This document shows positions 44,263 to 53,029 of a DNA stretch of 64,000 bases, piece after piece. The notes under the pieces are model-generated. The model did no database searches, was not told where the DNA came from, and saw only the letters and a program-made list of their open reading frames with translations. The translations under genes were made by a program, and so were the position numbers. The stretch's first letter is position 1. Each line of letters begins with the position of its first letter. Origin of the DNA: Cupriavidus sp. WGlv3 (GTDB taxonomy: Bacteria; Pseudomonadota; Gammaproteobacteria; Burkholderiales; Burkholderiaceae). Where the stretch lies: contig NZ_JALHRX010000003.1 of NCBI RefSeq assembly GCF_023952475.1, positions 310,001 to 374,000 on the forward strand, in the 5' to 3' direction.

Positions 44263-44521
44263 GATGGCGCCGGTTGGCCGGCCGCAAGCGCCTGCAGGGG
44301 CGCCTGCAAGGCGTGGGGCCGGGTCTTCGGATTGCGTGGCGGAATGCCAATAGCGGGATTTTACCGTGCCGGCGGCGCCGCACGCCGTGAGCATCGGCTC
44401 ATTTGTGGTCTTGTCCGTTGCCGGCACAAGTTGCGCGCACCGGAAGTGATGTGTCGGAGTAGCATGGAGACCCGTGCCGGCCGGCCACGGCCGACAGTCA
44501 TCCATCGCAGCAGGAACGCCC

Positions 44522-45958
44522 ATGAACGCCCCCACCGCTGCGGCACAAGTGCCGCCCATGCCCCTCGATGTCGTCGGCGCGCTGTGGCGCGATGCCGGCC
44601 TGCCCGCCGAAGCGCTGGCCCACCTGCGCCTGGACGGCGCCGAGCCGGTACTGCCTTCCAGCTTTGCTGTGGGGACCGCGGCGCAGGCCAGCCTGGCCGC
44701 GTCGGCGCTGGCCGCCGCCACGCTGTGGCAAGGCCGCAGCGGCCAGTGGCAGCAGGTCGGCGTCGACATGCGCCACGCCATCACCGAGTTCCGCAGCGAG
44801 CGCTACCTGCGCGTCGATGGCGGCCCGGCGCCGGAGCTGTGGGACCAGATCGCCGGCATCTACCGTTGCGGCGACGGCCGCTGGGTCCGCCTGCACACCA
44901 ATTTCCCGCATCACCGCGACGGCGTGCTGCGGCTGCTGGGCTGCGCCTATGACAAGGCCGCGGTGCAGGCGGCGCTGGAAAAGTGGGAGGCCGAGGCCTT
45001 CGAAACCGCCGCGTCCGACGCCGGCCTGGTGGTCGCCGCGCTGCGCAGCTTCGACGAATGGGACCGCCATCCGCAGGCCGCGGCGCTGCGCGGCCTGCCG
45101 CCGGTCACGCTGGAGCGGATCGGCGACGCCGCGCCGCAGCCGCTGCCGGCTCCGGGGTCGGCGGACGCGCAGCCGCTGTCTGGCGTGCGCGTGCTCGACT
45201 TCACCCGCATCATCGCCGGGCCGGTGGCGGGCCGCACGCTGGCCGCGCATGGCGCCGACGTGCTGCTGGTGACCGCGCCGCACCTGCCGTCGATCGCCCC
45301 GCTGGTGATCGACACCGGCCGCGGCAAGCGCAGCTGCCAGCTGGACCTGCGCGATGCCGACGACAAGCGCACGCTGCACAAGCTGCTGCACGGCGCCGAC
45401 GTGCTGGTGCAGGGCTACCGGCCCGGCGGCCTGGCTGAACTGGGCGTCGGTCCGGAGGCTGCGGCGCGCGCCCGTCCCGGCATCGTCTATGTGTCGCTGA
45501 GCGCGTATGGCCACGTCGGGCCGTGGGCGCACAAGCGCGGCTTCGATTCGCTGGTGCAGACCGCTACCGGCTTCAACCACGCCGAGGCGGAAGCCGCCGG
45601 CAGCGACGCGCCGCGGCCGTTGCCGGCCCAGGTGCTGGACCACGCCGCGGGCTACCTGCTGGCCTTCGGCGCGATGGCCGCGCTGCACCGGCGCGCGGTG
45701 GAGGGAGGCAGCTGGCATGTGCGCGTGTCGCTGGCGCAGGTGGGGCAGTGGCTGCGCGGGCTGGGGCGCGTGCCAGACGGGCTCAAGGCGCCCGAGCAGA
45801 AGATCGACGACGTCGCCGACCTGCTCGAAGCGGTGCCGTCCGGCTTCGGCATGCTGACGGTGGTGCGCCACGCCGCGCAGCTGTCCGGGACGCCGGCGCG
45901 CTGGGCGCTGCCGTCCGAGCCGCTCGGCACGCATGCGCCGGAGTGGCTGCCGCGCTAG
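44522..45958 (+). CDS. CaiB/BaiF family III CoA-transferase
   Basis: A 478-residue family III CoA-transferase homologue. An N-terminal about 230-residue region ([34 protein letters not shown]) precedes the signature [56 protein letters not shown] keeps the catalytic Asp in GFDS. The order of segments resembles the two-part members of this family. The substrate is unknown. AGGA precedes ATG 44522; it is divergent from glnS. Its stop overlaps the convergent PNPOx gene by four bases. Confidence 0.88.
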   Translation: MNAPTAAAQVPPMPLDVVGALWRDAGLPAEALAHLRLDGAEPVLPSSFAVGTAAQASLAASALAAATLWQGRSGQWQQVGVDMRHAITEFRSERYLRVDGGPAPELWDQIAGIYRCGDGRWVRLHTNFPHHRDGVLRLLGCAYDKAAVQAALEKWEAEAFETAASDAGLVVAALRSFDEWDRHPQAAALRGLPPVTLERIGDAAPQPLPAPGSADAQPLSGVRVLDFTRIIAGPVAGRTLAAHGADVLLVTAPHLPSIAPLVIDTGRGKRSCQLDLRDADDKRTLHKLLHGADVLVQGYRPGGLAELGVGPEAAARARPGIVYVSLSAYGHVGPWAHKRGFDSLVQTATGFNHAEAEAAGSDAPRPLPAQVLDHAAGYLLAFGAMAALHRRAVEGGSWHVRVSLAQVGQWLRGLGRVPDGLKAPEQKIDDVADLLEAVPSGFGMLTVVRHAAQLSGTPARWALPSEPLGTHAPEWLPR

Positions 45959-46572
45959 TAGAGCGTGGTGCGCTGCCGCTCGGGCAGCTCGCGGTCATAG
46001 GCGGCGCCGTCGATGGCGTTGCCGCTCAGCGTGGACAGGATCTCGCCGTTGCTCGGCAGGGACTGGCGCGCGACCTGCGACTGCGCGGCCCACAGGCGCG
46101 AGCGGATCAGCGCGCGGGCGCACTGGAAGAACACCGCCTGCACCGTGATCACCAGCACCGTGGTCGGCGCCTTGCCGTCGACCACGCAGCGCGCGATCAG
46201 GGCCGGATCGACGCTGATCTGCGCGGTGCCGTTGACGCGGATGGTCTCGTTGATGCCGGGGATCACGAACAGCAGGCCCACGCGCGGATCGGCAACGATA
46301 TTGCACAGGCTGTCGATGCGGTTGTTGCCGCGCCGGTCCGGCAGCAGCAGGGTGCGCTGGTCCAGCACCTGGACGAAGCCGGGCGCGTCGCCGCGCGGCG
46401 AGCATTCGGCCCAGTCCTGGCCCACCGTCGACAGCAGGCAGAACGGCGCCGCCTCGATAAAGGCCTGGTAGTGCGGGTGCAGGTAATCGACTTGCTTGGA
46501 CAGCGAGGGCGCCGCCGGTTGCGCGTAGAGCGCTTCCAGTTCGGCCAGCGTGGTGATGGCGTGCGGGGTCAT
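45955..46572 (-). CDS. Pyridoxamine-phosphate-oxidase-fold flavin protein (MSMEG_1061-like)
   Basis: A 205-residue protein (ATG 46572) with the split-barrel flavin fold: FIEAAPFCLLSTVGQDWAECSPRGD, LLLPDRRGNNRIDSL, VGLLFVIPGINETIRVNG and GEILSTLSG near the C-terminus. These proteins are often annotated PNPOx-like but are probably F420- or FMN-dependent oxidoreductases of unknown substrate. It is not PdxH, which is at 27240. Confidence 0.85.
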   Translation of the reverse strand: MTPHAITTLAELEALYAQPAAPSLSKQVDYLHPHYQAFIEAAPFCLLSTVGQDWAECSPRGDAPGFVQVLDQRTLLLPDRRGNNRIDSLCNIVADPRVGLLFVIPGINETIRVNGTAQISVDPALIARCVVDGKAPTTVLVITVQAVFFQCARALIRSRLWAAQSQVARQSLPSNGEILSTLSGNAIDGAAYDRELPERQRTTLY

Positions 46573-46642
46573 GGCAGGCTGGACAGTGTGGGCGAAAGCG
46601 TCAATGTAACGCACAATTCTCGCGCTGCCGCTCGCAGCGAGC

Positions 46643-46791
46643 GCCCCTCGCCCGCTTGCGGGAGAGGGGCGGGGGAGAGGGCGGGAGCGTCAAAGGCTGA
46701 CGCCCGTGGGTGAGAACCGAAGGCTTCGCTTGATGGGGCTCGTTGCTAGCCCACCCCTCACCCCGGGCCCTCTCCCCATGAGGGGAGAGGG
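46643..46791. repeat. Intergenic palindromic repeat element (two hairpins)
   Basis: Two GC-rich hairpins stand 97 bp apart. The first, 46643-46670, has 13-bp arms (GCCCCTCGCCCGC with GCGGGAGAGGGGC) with one mismatch. The second, 46768-46791, has perfect 10-bp arms (CCCTCTCCCC / ATGA / GGGGAGAGGG). CCCTCTCC-type palindromes between genes are a dispersed intergenic element in many proteobacteria. The pair lies between the ggt-like gene and the PNPOx-like gene. Confidence 0.7.
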
Positions 46792-46857
46792 GGAACACCT
46801 TGCTTAGGTGAGTTCGGGCGGCGTTGGCGCACCCAAAACCGCGCTCCTTTTTTTGCT

Positions 46858-48483
46858 TTAGAACCCCACCGCCTGCCCGTCGCGCCGGCTGTCGCTGGCG
46901 GCGACGTAGCCGTGCTCGGCGTCGTCCGACATTCGCCAGATAAACTGACCCGAGCCGAAGTCCATGTACGGATCGTCCACCGACTTGAGCTGGTGGCCGC
47001 GCGCCTTCAGACCCTCGACCGTGGCCGGGTCCATGGTGCCTTCGACGTCCAGCGTGAAGTCGCGGTTGACCTTCCAGCGCGGCGCGCAGCAGGCCGCCTG
47101 CGGCTGCTGGTTGTAGTCGAGCATGCGCACCACGGTCTGCACGTGGCCCTGCGGCTGCATGTCGCCGCCCATCACGCCGAAGCTCATCACCGGCTGGCCG
47201 TTCTTGGTCAGGAAGGCCGGGATGATGGTGTGGAACGGACGCTTGCCGCCCGCGACCACGTTGGCGGACCTGGGATCCATCGAGAAGCCGACGCCGCGGT
47301 TCTGCAGGCTGATGCCGGTGCCCGGCACCACCACGCCCGAGCCGAAGCCCATGTAGTTCGACTGGATGAACGAGATCATCATGCCGTTCTCGTCCGCCGC
47401 GGTCAGGTAGATGGTGCCGCCGACCTTGGGCATGCCGAAGTTGAAATGCGTGGCGCGCTGCATGTCGATCAGTTTGGCGCGCGACTTCAGGTAGGCGTCG
47501 TCCAGCATCTGTTCGGGCGTGACTTCCATGCTGCGCGGATCGGCCACGTACTGGTACAGGTCGGCGAAGGCCAGCTTCATGGCCTCGATCTGCAGGTGCT
47601 GCGAATCGACCGAATCGACCGGGATCGAGGCCAGGTCGAACTGGTCGAGGATGCCCAGCGCGATCAGCGCGGCGATGCCCTGGCCATTGGGCGGGATCTC
47701 GTGCAGTTCGTAGCCGCGATAGGACTTGCTGATCGGCTTGACCCAGTCGGGCCGGTAGTTGCGCAGGTCGTCGAGCGTCATCGCGCCGCCGCACTGCTTG
47801 CTGAAGGCGGCGATCTTCTCGGCGATCGCGCCTTCGTAGTAGGCGCGGCCGCGGGTCGCGCCGATCTGGCGCAGGGTCTCGGCGGCGTCCTTCATGGTGA
47901 ATTTCTCACCCACCGCCGGGGCGCGGCCGTTGGGCATGAAGGTCTCGGCGTAGCCGGGCTGGTCCTTCAGTTCCGGCACCGCGGCGGCCCACTTGTGCGC
48001 CACCACCGGCGGCACGGCGTAGCCGCGCTCGGCGATCTCGATCGCGGGTTCCATCAGGTCGGCAAACGGCAGCTTGCCGAAGCGCTCGTGCAGCGCGGCC
48101 CAGCCGGCGACCACGCCAGGGACGGTGACCGAGTCCCAGCCGCGGATCGGGCGGTTGGCGAGGCCGTTGGCGTCGGTGCCGTATTTGGCCTTGAAGTATT
48201 CCGGACTCCATGCCGCCGGCGCCACGCCCGACGAGTTCAGGCCGTGCAGCGACTTGCCATCCCACAGGATGGCGAAGGCGTCGCTGCCCAGGCCGCACGA
48301 TACCGGCTCGACGATGGTGATGGCGGCGGCCGCGGCGATGGCGGCATCGACCGCATTGCCGCCCTTGAGCAGCATGCGCAGGCCGGCCTGCGCGGCCAGC
48401 GGGTGCGAGGTCGAGACCACGTTGCGCGCAAACAGCGGAATGCGCACGGACGGGTAGGGGTTGGTCCAGTTGAAGTTCTGCAT
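46858..48483 (-). CDS. Gamma-glutamyltransferase-family Ntn hydrolase, cytoplasmic type
   Basis: A 541-residue GGT-fold protein: VVSTSHPLAAQAGLRMLLKGGNAVDAAIA at the N-terminus, GWDSVTVPGVVAGW, EIPPNGQGIAALIAL, and the autoprocessing site VGGTIYLTAADENG with the predicted nucleophile Thr357. The GSGVVVPGTGISLQNRG and MSFGVMGGDMQPQGH motifs are typical. There is no signal peptide, so unlike classical periplasmic GGT it is probably cytoplasmic (YwrD-like). It follows the Bug gene by 47 bp on the same strand, suggesting import of a gamma-glutamyl or related amide compound followed by hydrolysis. Confidence 0.87.
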   Translation of the reverse strand: MQNFNWTNPYPSVRIPLFARNVVSTSHPLAAQAGLRMLLKGGNAVDAAIAAAAAITIVEPVSCGLGSDAFAILWDGKSLHGLNSSGVAPAAWSPEYFKAKYGTDANGLANRPIRGWDSVTVPGVVAGWAALHERFGKLPFADLMEPAIEIAERGYAVPPVVAHKWAAAVPELKDQPGYAETFMPNGRAPAVGEKFTMKDAAETLRQIGATRGRAYYEGAIAEKIAAFSKQCGGAMTLDDLRNYRPDWVKPISKSYRGYELHEIPPNGQGIAALIALGILDQFDLASIPVDSVDSQHLQIEAMKLAFADLYQYVADPRSMEVTPEQMLDDAYLKSRAKLIDMQRATHFNFGMPKVGGTIYLTAADENGMMISFIQSNYMGFGSGVVVPGTGISLQNRGVGFSMDPRSANVVAGGKRPFHTIIPAFLTKNGQPVMSFGVMGGDMQPQGHVQTVVRMLDYNQQPQAACCAPRWKVNRDFTLDVEGTMDPATVEGLKARGHQLKSVDDPYMDFGSGQFIWRMSDDAEHGYVAASDSRRDGQAVGF

Positions 48484-48530
48484 GGGTAAGTCCTTTGTGC
48501 TCGGTGCGCCCGGGGCGCTCGGTGGCGTAT

Positions 48531-49508
48531 TTATTCTGCCGTGATCTTGCGATCCCTGATCAGCTTGCCCCAGCGCGCGCTGTCCTGCTTCACCATGGCG
48601 GCGAACTGGGCGGGCGTGCCGCCGCCCGGTTCGGCGCCCAGCTTGGCCAGCCGTTCCTTCACCTCGGGCGACTGGATGGCCTTGTTGAACTCGGCATTGA
48701 GGCGGTTGACGATATCGGCCGGCATGCCCTTGGGGCCATAGATGCCGAACCAGGTATCGGAGACGAAGCCCGGCAGGCCCGATTCGCTGACGGTGGGGAT
48801 TTCCGGCGCCAGCGGCGAGCGTTTCGCGCTGGTCACTGCCAGCGCCTTGAGCTTGCCGTCCTTCACGTGCGGCAGGCCCGACACGATGCTGTCGAACAGC
48901 ACCTGCACCTTGCCCGAGATCAGGTCAGGCACGGCCAGCGCGGTGCCGCGGTAGGGAATGTGGGTGATGAACACGCCCGCCTGCGTCTTGAACGCCTCGG
49001 TGGTCAGGTGCACCACGGTGCCGTTGCCGCTCGAGGCGTAGTTCAGCTCGCCGGGATGCTTCTTGGCGTAGTCGACCAGTTCGCGCACGTTCTTCACCGG
49101 CAGGCTGTTGGGCACCACCAGCACGTTGGTGGCGATCGCGACCTGGCCCACCGGCGTGAAGTCGGTCTCGGTCTGGTACGGCAGGCGGGGATTGATATGC
49201 GGCCCGATCGAATGCGTGCTGGTGGTGGCGATCAGCAGCGTATAGCCGTCCGGCGCGGCCTTGGCAGCCATGTCGGAGCCGATCGCGCCGCCGGCGCCGG
49301 GACGGTTGTCGACCACGATCTGCTGGCCCATGTTGCTGCCCACCTTCTGCGCGATGGCGCGGGCCAGCAGGTCGGTCGCGCCGCTGGCGGGAAAAGGCAC
49401 GAGCAGCCGGATCGGCTTGCTCGGGTAGGTATCGGCCAAGGCCGGGGTGGCGGCCAGGCACAGGCCGATGCCGAGGCCGGTGCCGAGGCGGCGCAGCCAG
49501 GATGTCAT
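48531..49508 (-). CDS. Bug/TctC-family periplasmic solute-binding protein
   Basis: A 325-residue tripartite-tricarboxylate-type binding protein with a signal peptide ending in PALAD. The Bug signature follows: YPSKPIRLLVPFPASGATDLLAR, VVDNRPGAGGAIGSDMAAKAAPDGYTLL, VLVVPNSLPVKNVRELVDYAK and THIPYRGTALAVPDLISG. It is first in a two-gene unit with the GGT-family gene, and divergent from a LysR regulator. The ligand is unknown. Confidence 0.93.
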   Translation of the reverse strand: MTSWLRRLGTGLGIGLCLAATPALADTYPSKPIRLLVPFPASGATDLLARAIAQKVGSNMGQQIVVDNRPGAGGAIGSDMAAKAAPDGYTLLIATTSTHSIGPHINPRLPYQTETDFTPVGQVAIATNVLVVPNSLPVKNVRELVDYAKKHPGELNYASSGNGTVVHLTTEAFKTQAGVFITHIPYRGTALAVPDLISGKVQVLFDSIVSGLPHVKDGKLKALAVTSAKRSPLAPEIPTVSESGLPGFVSDTWFGIYGPKGMPADIVNRLNAEFNKAIQSPEVKERLAKLGAEPGGGTPAQFAAMVKQDSARWGKLIRDRKITAE

Positions 49509-49580
49509 GGGTGTCTCCGAGAATCAGGCGCAGGGCGGATTGATGATCGGCCTTCATTATTCCGCGCCGCCGGTCACAAA

Positions 49581-49599
49581 GAAAGCTAATATTTCTTTC
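49581..49599. promoter_or_regulatory. Possible LysR binding site between Bug and LysR genes
   Basis: GAAAG and CTTTC, nine bases apart, in an AT-rich tract (49576-49620) in the 160-bp divergent intergenic region. Symmetry and place fit a LysR-type site, but the arms are only five bases. Confidence 0.4.
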
Positions 49600-49668
49600 C
49601 AATGTCGCAAGATTTTTTTAAGTATCGAACGCCAGGGCGACGGGGGCGTTCCTCCACTGGTGTGCATC

Positions 49669-50553
49669 ATGAGCACTGTCCGATTCCTTCGCACCTTCGT
49701 CGCCGTGGCCGAGCACGGCTCGTTCGCCGCCGCCGCGGCGCAGGTGGCGCTGACCCAGGCCGCGGTCAGCCTGCAGATGCGCGCGCTGGAGACCGAGCTG
49801 CGCCGCGAGCTGTTCGACCGCAACGGCCGCGTGGCGGTGCTCAATGCGGATGGCCGCGCGCTGCTGCCGCAGGCGCGCAAGCTGCTGGCGCTGTATGACG
49901 AGATGCGGTTGCCGCTGGCGTCGGCCGAAGCCATGGCGGGCGCGGTCGCGGTGGGCGCGGTGGTGTCGGTGATGGGCGGCCTGTCGCACGCGGTGGCGCG
50001 CATGAAACGCACCTATCCGGCGCTGGACGTGCGCCTGGTCGGCGCCAAGTCGATCGAGCTGGCGGCGCAGGTGGAGGCCGGCGAACTCGACGCCGCCATC
50101 CTGGTGGAGGGCGCGGCGCGCGTGCCGGGCACGCTGCGCTGGACGCCGCTGTACCAGGAGCCGCTGGTGGCCATCGCCGCGCGCGGCAGCCCGGGCCGCG
50201 ACGCGCGCGAGGCGCTGGCGGCCAACCCCTACCTGCGCTTCGACCGCAGCCAGCGCACCGGCGTGCTGGTGGAGCGCGCGCTGCGCCGCGCCCACCTGAA
50301 GGTCAATGAATTCCTGGAGCTGAACGCGATCGAGGCGCTGGTCGAGCTGGTGCGGCAGGAGGTGGGGGTGACCGTGGTGCCGCTGCTGCGGCGCGCGCGC
50401 TGGCGCGACGACGATGCTTTGCGCGTGCTGCCGCTGCTGGTCAACGGCGAGCCGGTGATGCGCCAGATCGGCATGCTGGAGCGGCGCGACCACGGCCGCG
50501 GGCAGGTCACGGCGGCAGTGCGGGCGGCCTGCAGCGAACTGTTCGGGGCCTAG
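49669..50553 (+). CDS. LysR-family regulator of the Bug-GGT unit
   Basis: A 294-residue LysR regulator. The N-terminal helix-turn-helix has RFLRTFVAVAEHGSFAAAAAQVALTQAAVSLQMRALE, followed by ELFDR and the periplasmic-binding-like effector domain. Divergent from the Bug-GGT genes 160 bp away; autoregulation and control of that pair are the expected roles. Confidence 0.9.
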   Translation: MSTVRFLRTFVAVAEHGSFAAAAAQVALTQAAVSLQMRALETELRRELFDRNGRVAVLNADGRALLPQARKLLALYDEMRLPLASAEAMAGAVAVGAVVSVMGGLSHAVARMKRTYPALDVRLVGAKSIELAAQVEAGELDAAILVEGAARVPGTLRWTPLYQEPLVAIAARGSPGRDAREALAANPYLRFDRSQRTGVLVERALRRAHLKVNEFLELNAIEALVELVRQEVGVTVVPLLRRARWRDDDALRVLPLLVNGEPVMRQIGMLERRDHGRGQVTAAVRAACSELFGA

Positions 50554-50577
50554 CGGCCACCGGCGACGGGCGGCGGA

Positions 50578-50606
50578 CGAAAAAAAGGGCACCTCGCGGT
50601 GCCCTT
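50578..50606 (-). terminator. Intrinsic terminator of the tctBA operon
   Basis: AAGGGCACC / TCGC / GGTGCCCTT, followed on the minus strand by a run of six T. It is 43 bp beyond the tctA stop and may also stop the convergent LysR transcript. Confidence 0.88.
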
Positions 50607-50648
50607 CAGCTTTGTTGCCGCCGGCGCCAGGCCGGCGATATTCCCTGC

Positions 50649-52151
50649 TTATTCTTCCTGGAACGCTTCTTCGCGCTTGGCCTTGATCGACGGCAGCGCC
50701 ACGATCACCACCAGCACCGCGGCGGCGATCAGCAGGCCCAGCGACAGCGGGCGCGTCACGAACACGCTGAAGTCACCACGCGACAGCAGCAGCGAGCGGC
50801 GGAAGTTTTCTTCCATCATCGGCCCCAGCACGAAGCCGAGCAGCAGCGGTGCCGGTTCGCAGCGCAGCTTGATGAACAGGTAGCCCACCACGCCGAAGGC
50901 GGCGGTCTGGAACACGTCGAAGGTGGTGTTCTGGACCGAGTACACGCCGATGCAGCAGAACGTCAGGATGGCCGGGTACAGGTAGCGGTAGGGCACCTTC
51001 AGCAGCTTCACCCAGATGCCGATCAGCGGCAGGTTCAGCACGATCAGCATCAGGTTGCCGATCCACATCGAGGCGATCAGGCCCCAGAACAGCGCCGGGT
51101 TGCTGGTCATCACCTGCGGGCCGGGCTGGATGTTGTGGATGGTCATCGCCCCCACCATCAGCGCCATCACCGCGTTGGGCGGAATGCCCAGCGTCAGCAG
51201 CGGGATGAACGAGGTCTGCGAAGCCGCGTTGTTGGCCGATTCCGGACCCGCCACGCCTTCGATCGCGCCCTTGCCGAATTCCTGCGGGTGCTTGGAGGTC
51301 TTCTTCTCCAGCGAATACGCCGCGAACGAGGCCAGCGAGGCGCCGCCGCCCGGCAGGATGCCCAGTGCCGAGCCCAGCGCGGTGCCGCGCAGCACGGCCG
51401 GGATCATGCGCTTGAAGTCGTCCTTGGTCGGGAACAGGTTGGTGATGTGGTCGGTGAAGGTTTCGCGGTGCTCCTTCTGCTCCAGGTTGGCGATGATTTC
51501 GGCAAAGCCGAAGATACCCATTGCCACCGAGACGAAGTTCAGGCCGTCGGTCAGTTCCGGCACGTCGAACGAGAAGCGCGCGGCGCCCGAGTTGACGTCG
51601 GTACCGACCAGGCCCAGCAGCAGGCCCAGCACGATCATGGCGATGGCCTTGACCAGCGAACCCGAGGCCAGCACCACGGCGCCGATCAGGCCCAGCACCA
51701 TCAGCGAGAAGTACTCGGCCGGGCCGAACTTGAACGCCAGTTCAGACAGCGGCGCGGCAAACGCGGCCAGGATCATGGTGGCGACGCAGCCGGCGAAGAA
51801 CGAGCCCAGGCCCGCTGTCGCCAGCGCCACCCCCGCTCGCCCTCGTCTCGCCATCTGGTAACCGTCGATGGTGGTCACCACCGACGACGATTCACCGGGC
51901 AGGTTCACCAGGATGGCGGTGGTCGAACCGCCGTACTGGGCGCCGTAGTAGATGCCGGCCAGCATGATCAGCGCGGCCACCGGCGGCAGCGTGTAGGTCA
52001 CCGGCAGCAGCATGGCGATGGTGGCCAGCGGCCCCAGGCCCGGCAGCACGCCGATCAGGGTACCCAGCACGCAGCCCAGGAAAGCGTACGCGAGGTTCTG
52101 GAAGGTCAGGGCGGTGGAGAAGCCCAGACTCAGGTTGGTGAGTAGTTCCAT
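50649..52151 (-). CDS. tctA: TctA, large permease of a tripartite tricarboxylate transporter
   Basis: A 500-residue polytopic protein of about 11-12 helices with TctA motifs: GVLPGLGPLATIAMLLP, GIYYGAQYGGSTTAILVNLPGESSSVVTTIDGYQMAR, ALGILPGGGASLASFAAYSLEKK and TLGIPPNAVMALMVGAM. AGGAGG precedes the start. It follows tctB by 13 bp. The operon has no own binding protein; the Bug proteins at 48531 and 54839 are candidates to feed it. Confidence 0.95.
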   Translation of the reverse strand: MELLTNLSLGFSTALTFQNLAYAFLGCVLGTLIGVLPGLGPLATIAMLLPVTYTLPPVAALIMLAGIYYGAQYGGSTTAILVNLPGESSSVVTTIDGYQMARRGRAGVALATAGLGSFFAGCVATMILAAFAAPLSELAFKFGPAEYFSLMVLGLIGAVVLASGSLVKAIAMIVLGLLLGLVGTDVNSGAARFSFDVPELTDGLNFVSVAMGIFGFAEIIANLEQKEHRETFTDHITNLFPTKDDFKRMIPAVLRGTALGSALGILPGGGASLASFAAYSLEKKTSKHPQEFGKGAIEGVAGPESANNAASQTSFIPLLTLGIPPNAVMALMVGAMTIHNIQPGPQVMTSNPALFWGLIASMWIGNLMLIVLNLPLIGIWVKLLKVPYRYLYPAILTFCCIGVYSVQNTTFDVFQTAAFGVVGYLFIKLRCEPAPLLLGFVLGPMMEENFRRSLLLSRGDFSVFVTRPLSLGLLIAAAVLVVIVALPSIKAKREEAFQEE

Positions 52152-52164
52152 GTTGGCGGCCTCC

Positions 52165-52626
52165 TTAGCTTGCCAGGAAAGCCGGCCACACCGGCATCTG
52201 CAGGTTGATGCCGTACACGAACGCGCCCAGGCTGATCAGCACCAGGATGACCGCGTTCAGGATGGCGCCCTTCCAGCTGAACTCGTGGCTGGCCATCGAC
52301 GACACCAGCACCAGCACCAGCACCGACAGCACCATGCCCAGCGGCTTCAGCAGCAGGCCGAACAGCACCACCGAACCGAGAATCCACAACAGCGTCTTGA
52401 TGTCCCAGCGGGCCAGGCTGTCTTCTTCCGACTTGGACGACAGCGAGCCGAACAGCACCAGCGCGCCCAGCAGGGCGAGCACGATGCCGAGCCAGAACGG
52501 GAAGTATCCCGGTCCCATTTTTGCGGCGGTTCCCATGGAATAACCGCGCGCGACCCAGGAAAAGCCGAATCCGACCAGGATGAACATCAGGCCGGAGGCA
52601 AAGTCCTTTTGGCTACGTATGCGCAA
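52165..52626 (-). CDS. tctB: TctB, small permease of a tripartite tricarboxylate transporter
   Basis: A 153-residue protein with four membrane helices (DFASGLMFILVGFGFSWVARGYSMG, the GPGYFPFWLGIVLALLGALVLFG region and others), length typical of TctB. The best start is TTG 52626, six bases after GAGGAG; the frame continues upstream to 52692 but that part is Arg-rich and unlike the family. Confidence 0.9.
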   Translation of the reverse strand: MRIRSQKDFASGLMFILVGFGFSWVARGYSMGTAAKMGPGYFPFWLGIVLALLGALVLFGSLSSKSEEDSLARWDIKTLLWILGSVVLFGLLLKPLGMVLSVLVLVLVSSMASHEFSWKGAILNAVILVLISLGAFVYGINLQMPVWPAFLAS

Positions 52627-53029
52627 AGTGAATCTCCTCGATAAGACTGCTTGAAATCTTCGGCGGGCCTCTGTGCGTTGCCTTTGCTGCATTGCATCAA
52701 TGCAGCGAATTCCGGAGGCCTTCCGGCGGGCAGGGTGGAAGGTAAGGGGGCGACCTTTCAGCTACCTTTCAGATGTCTGCAAATGGGGTCATGGTTCGGG
52801 TATCCCCTAGTGAGAGCACGCTTAAAAGTGCCGCTGCGCCAAGCTGCAGGCGGGTTGGCGGGTAGCAGCCGGGGCCGCTGCGCTATCATCCGGAACGGTC
52901 TTGCGTGCCGCGGCGGCCTGCTGCCGCGGAAGGTTCTGAAAGGTTCTGAAAGCTTCGGAAAGGTTCGGAAAGGTTCGGAAAGGTCCTGCCGGCTGACGCA
53001 GGCGAATCCCAGGCAACACAAGGAGCGTT
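52627..53029. other. 403-bp divergent intergenic region between tctB and the antiporter
   Basis: Divergent control region. It contains a decamer tandem repeat at 52931-52986, 44 bp before the antiporter start, and no convincing gene. Promoter hexamers for either side were not clear to me. Confidence 0.6.
52931..52986. repeat. 10-bp tandem repeat array (five full units)
   Basis: Units AGGTTCTGAA, AGGTTCTGAA, AGCTTCGGAA, AGGTTCGGAA, AGGTTCGGAA, then a degenerate AGGTCC. The 10-bp period equals about one helical turn, so each unit shows the same face of the DNA. The array sits just upstream of the antiporter ribosome site. Confidence 0.9.

Noticed and set aside
42505-44784. N-terminal extension of glnS by about 174 codons
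   Set aside because: The extension covers the divergent intergenic region and the start of the CoA-transferase gene and has no synthetase similarity.
52931-52986. CRISPR array
   Set aside because: The units are 10 bp and contiguous, with no spacers; it is a simple tandem repeat.
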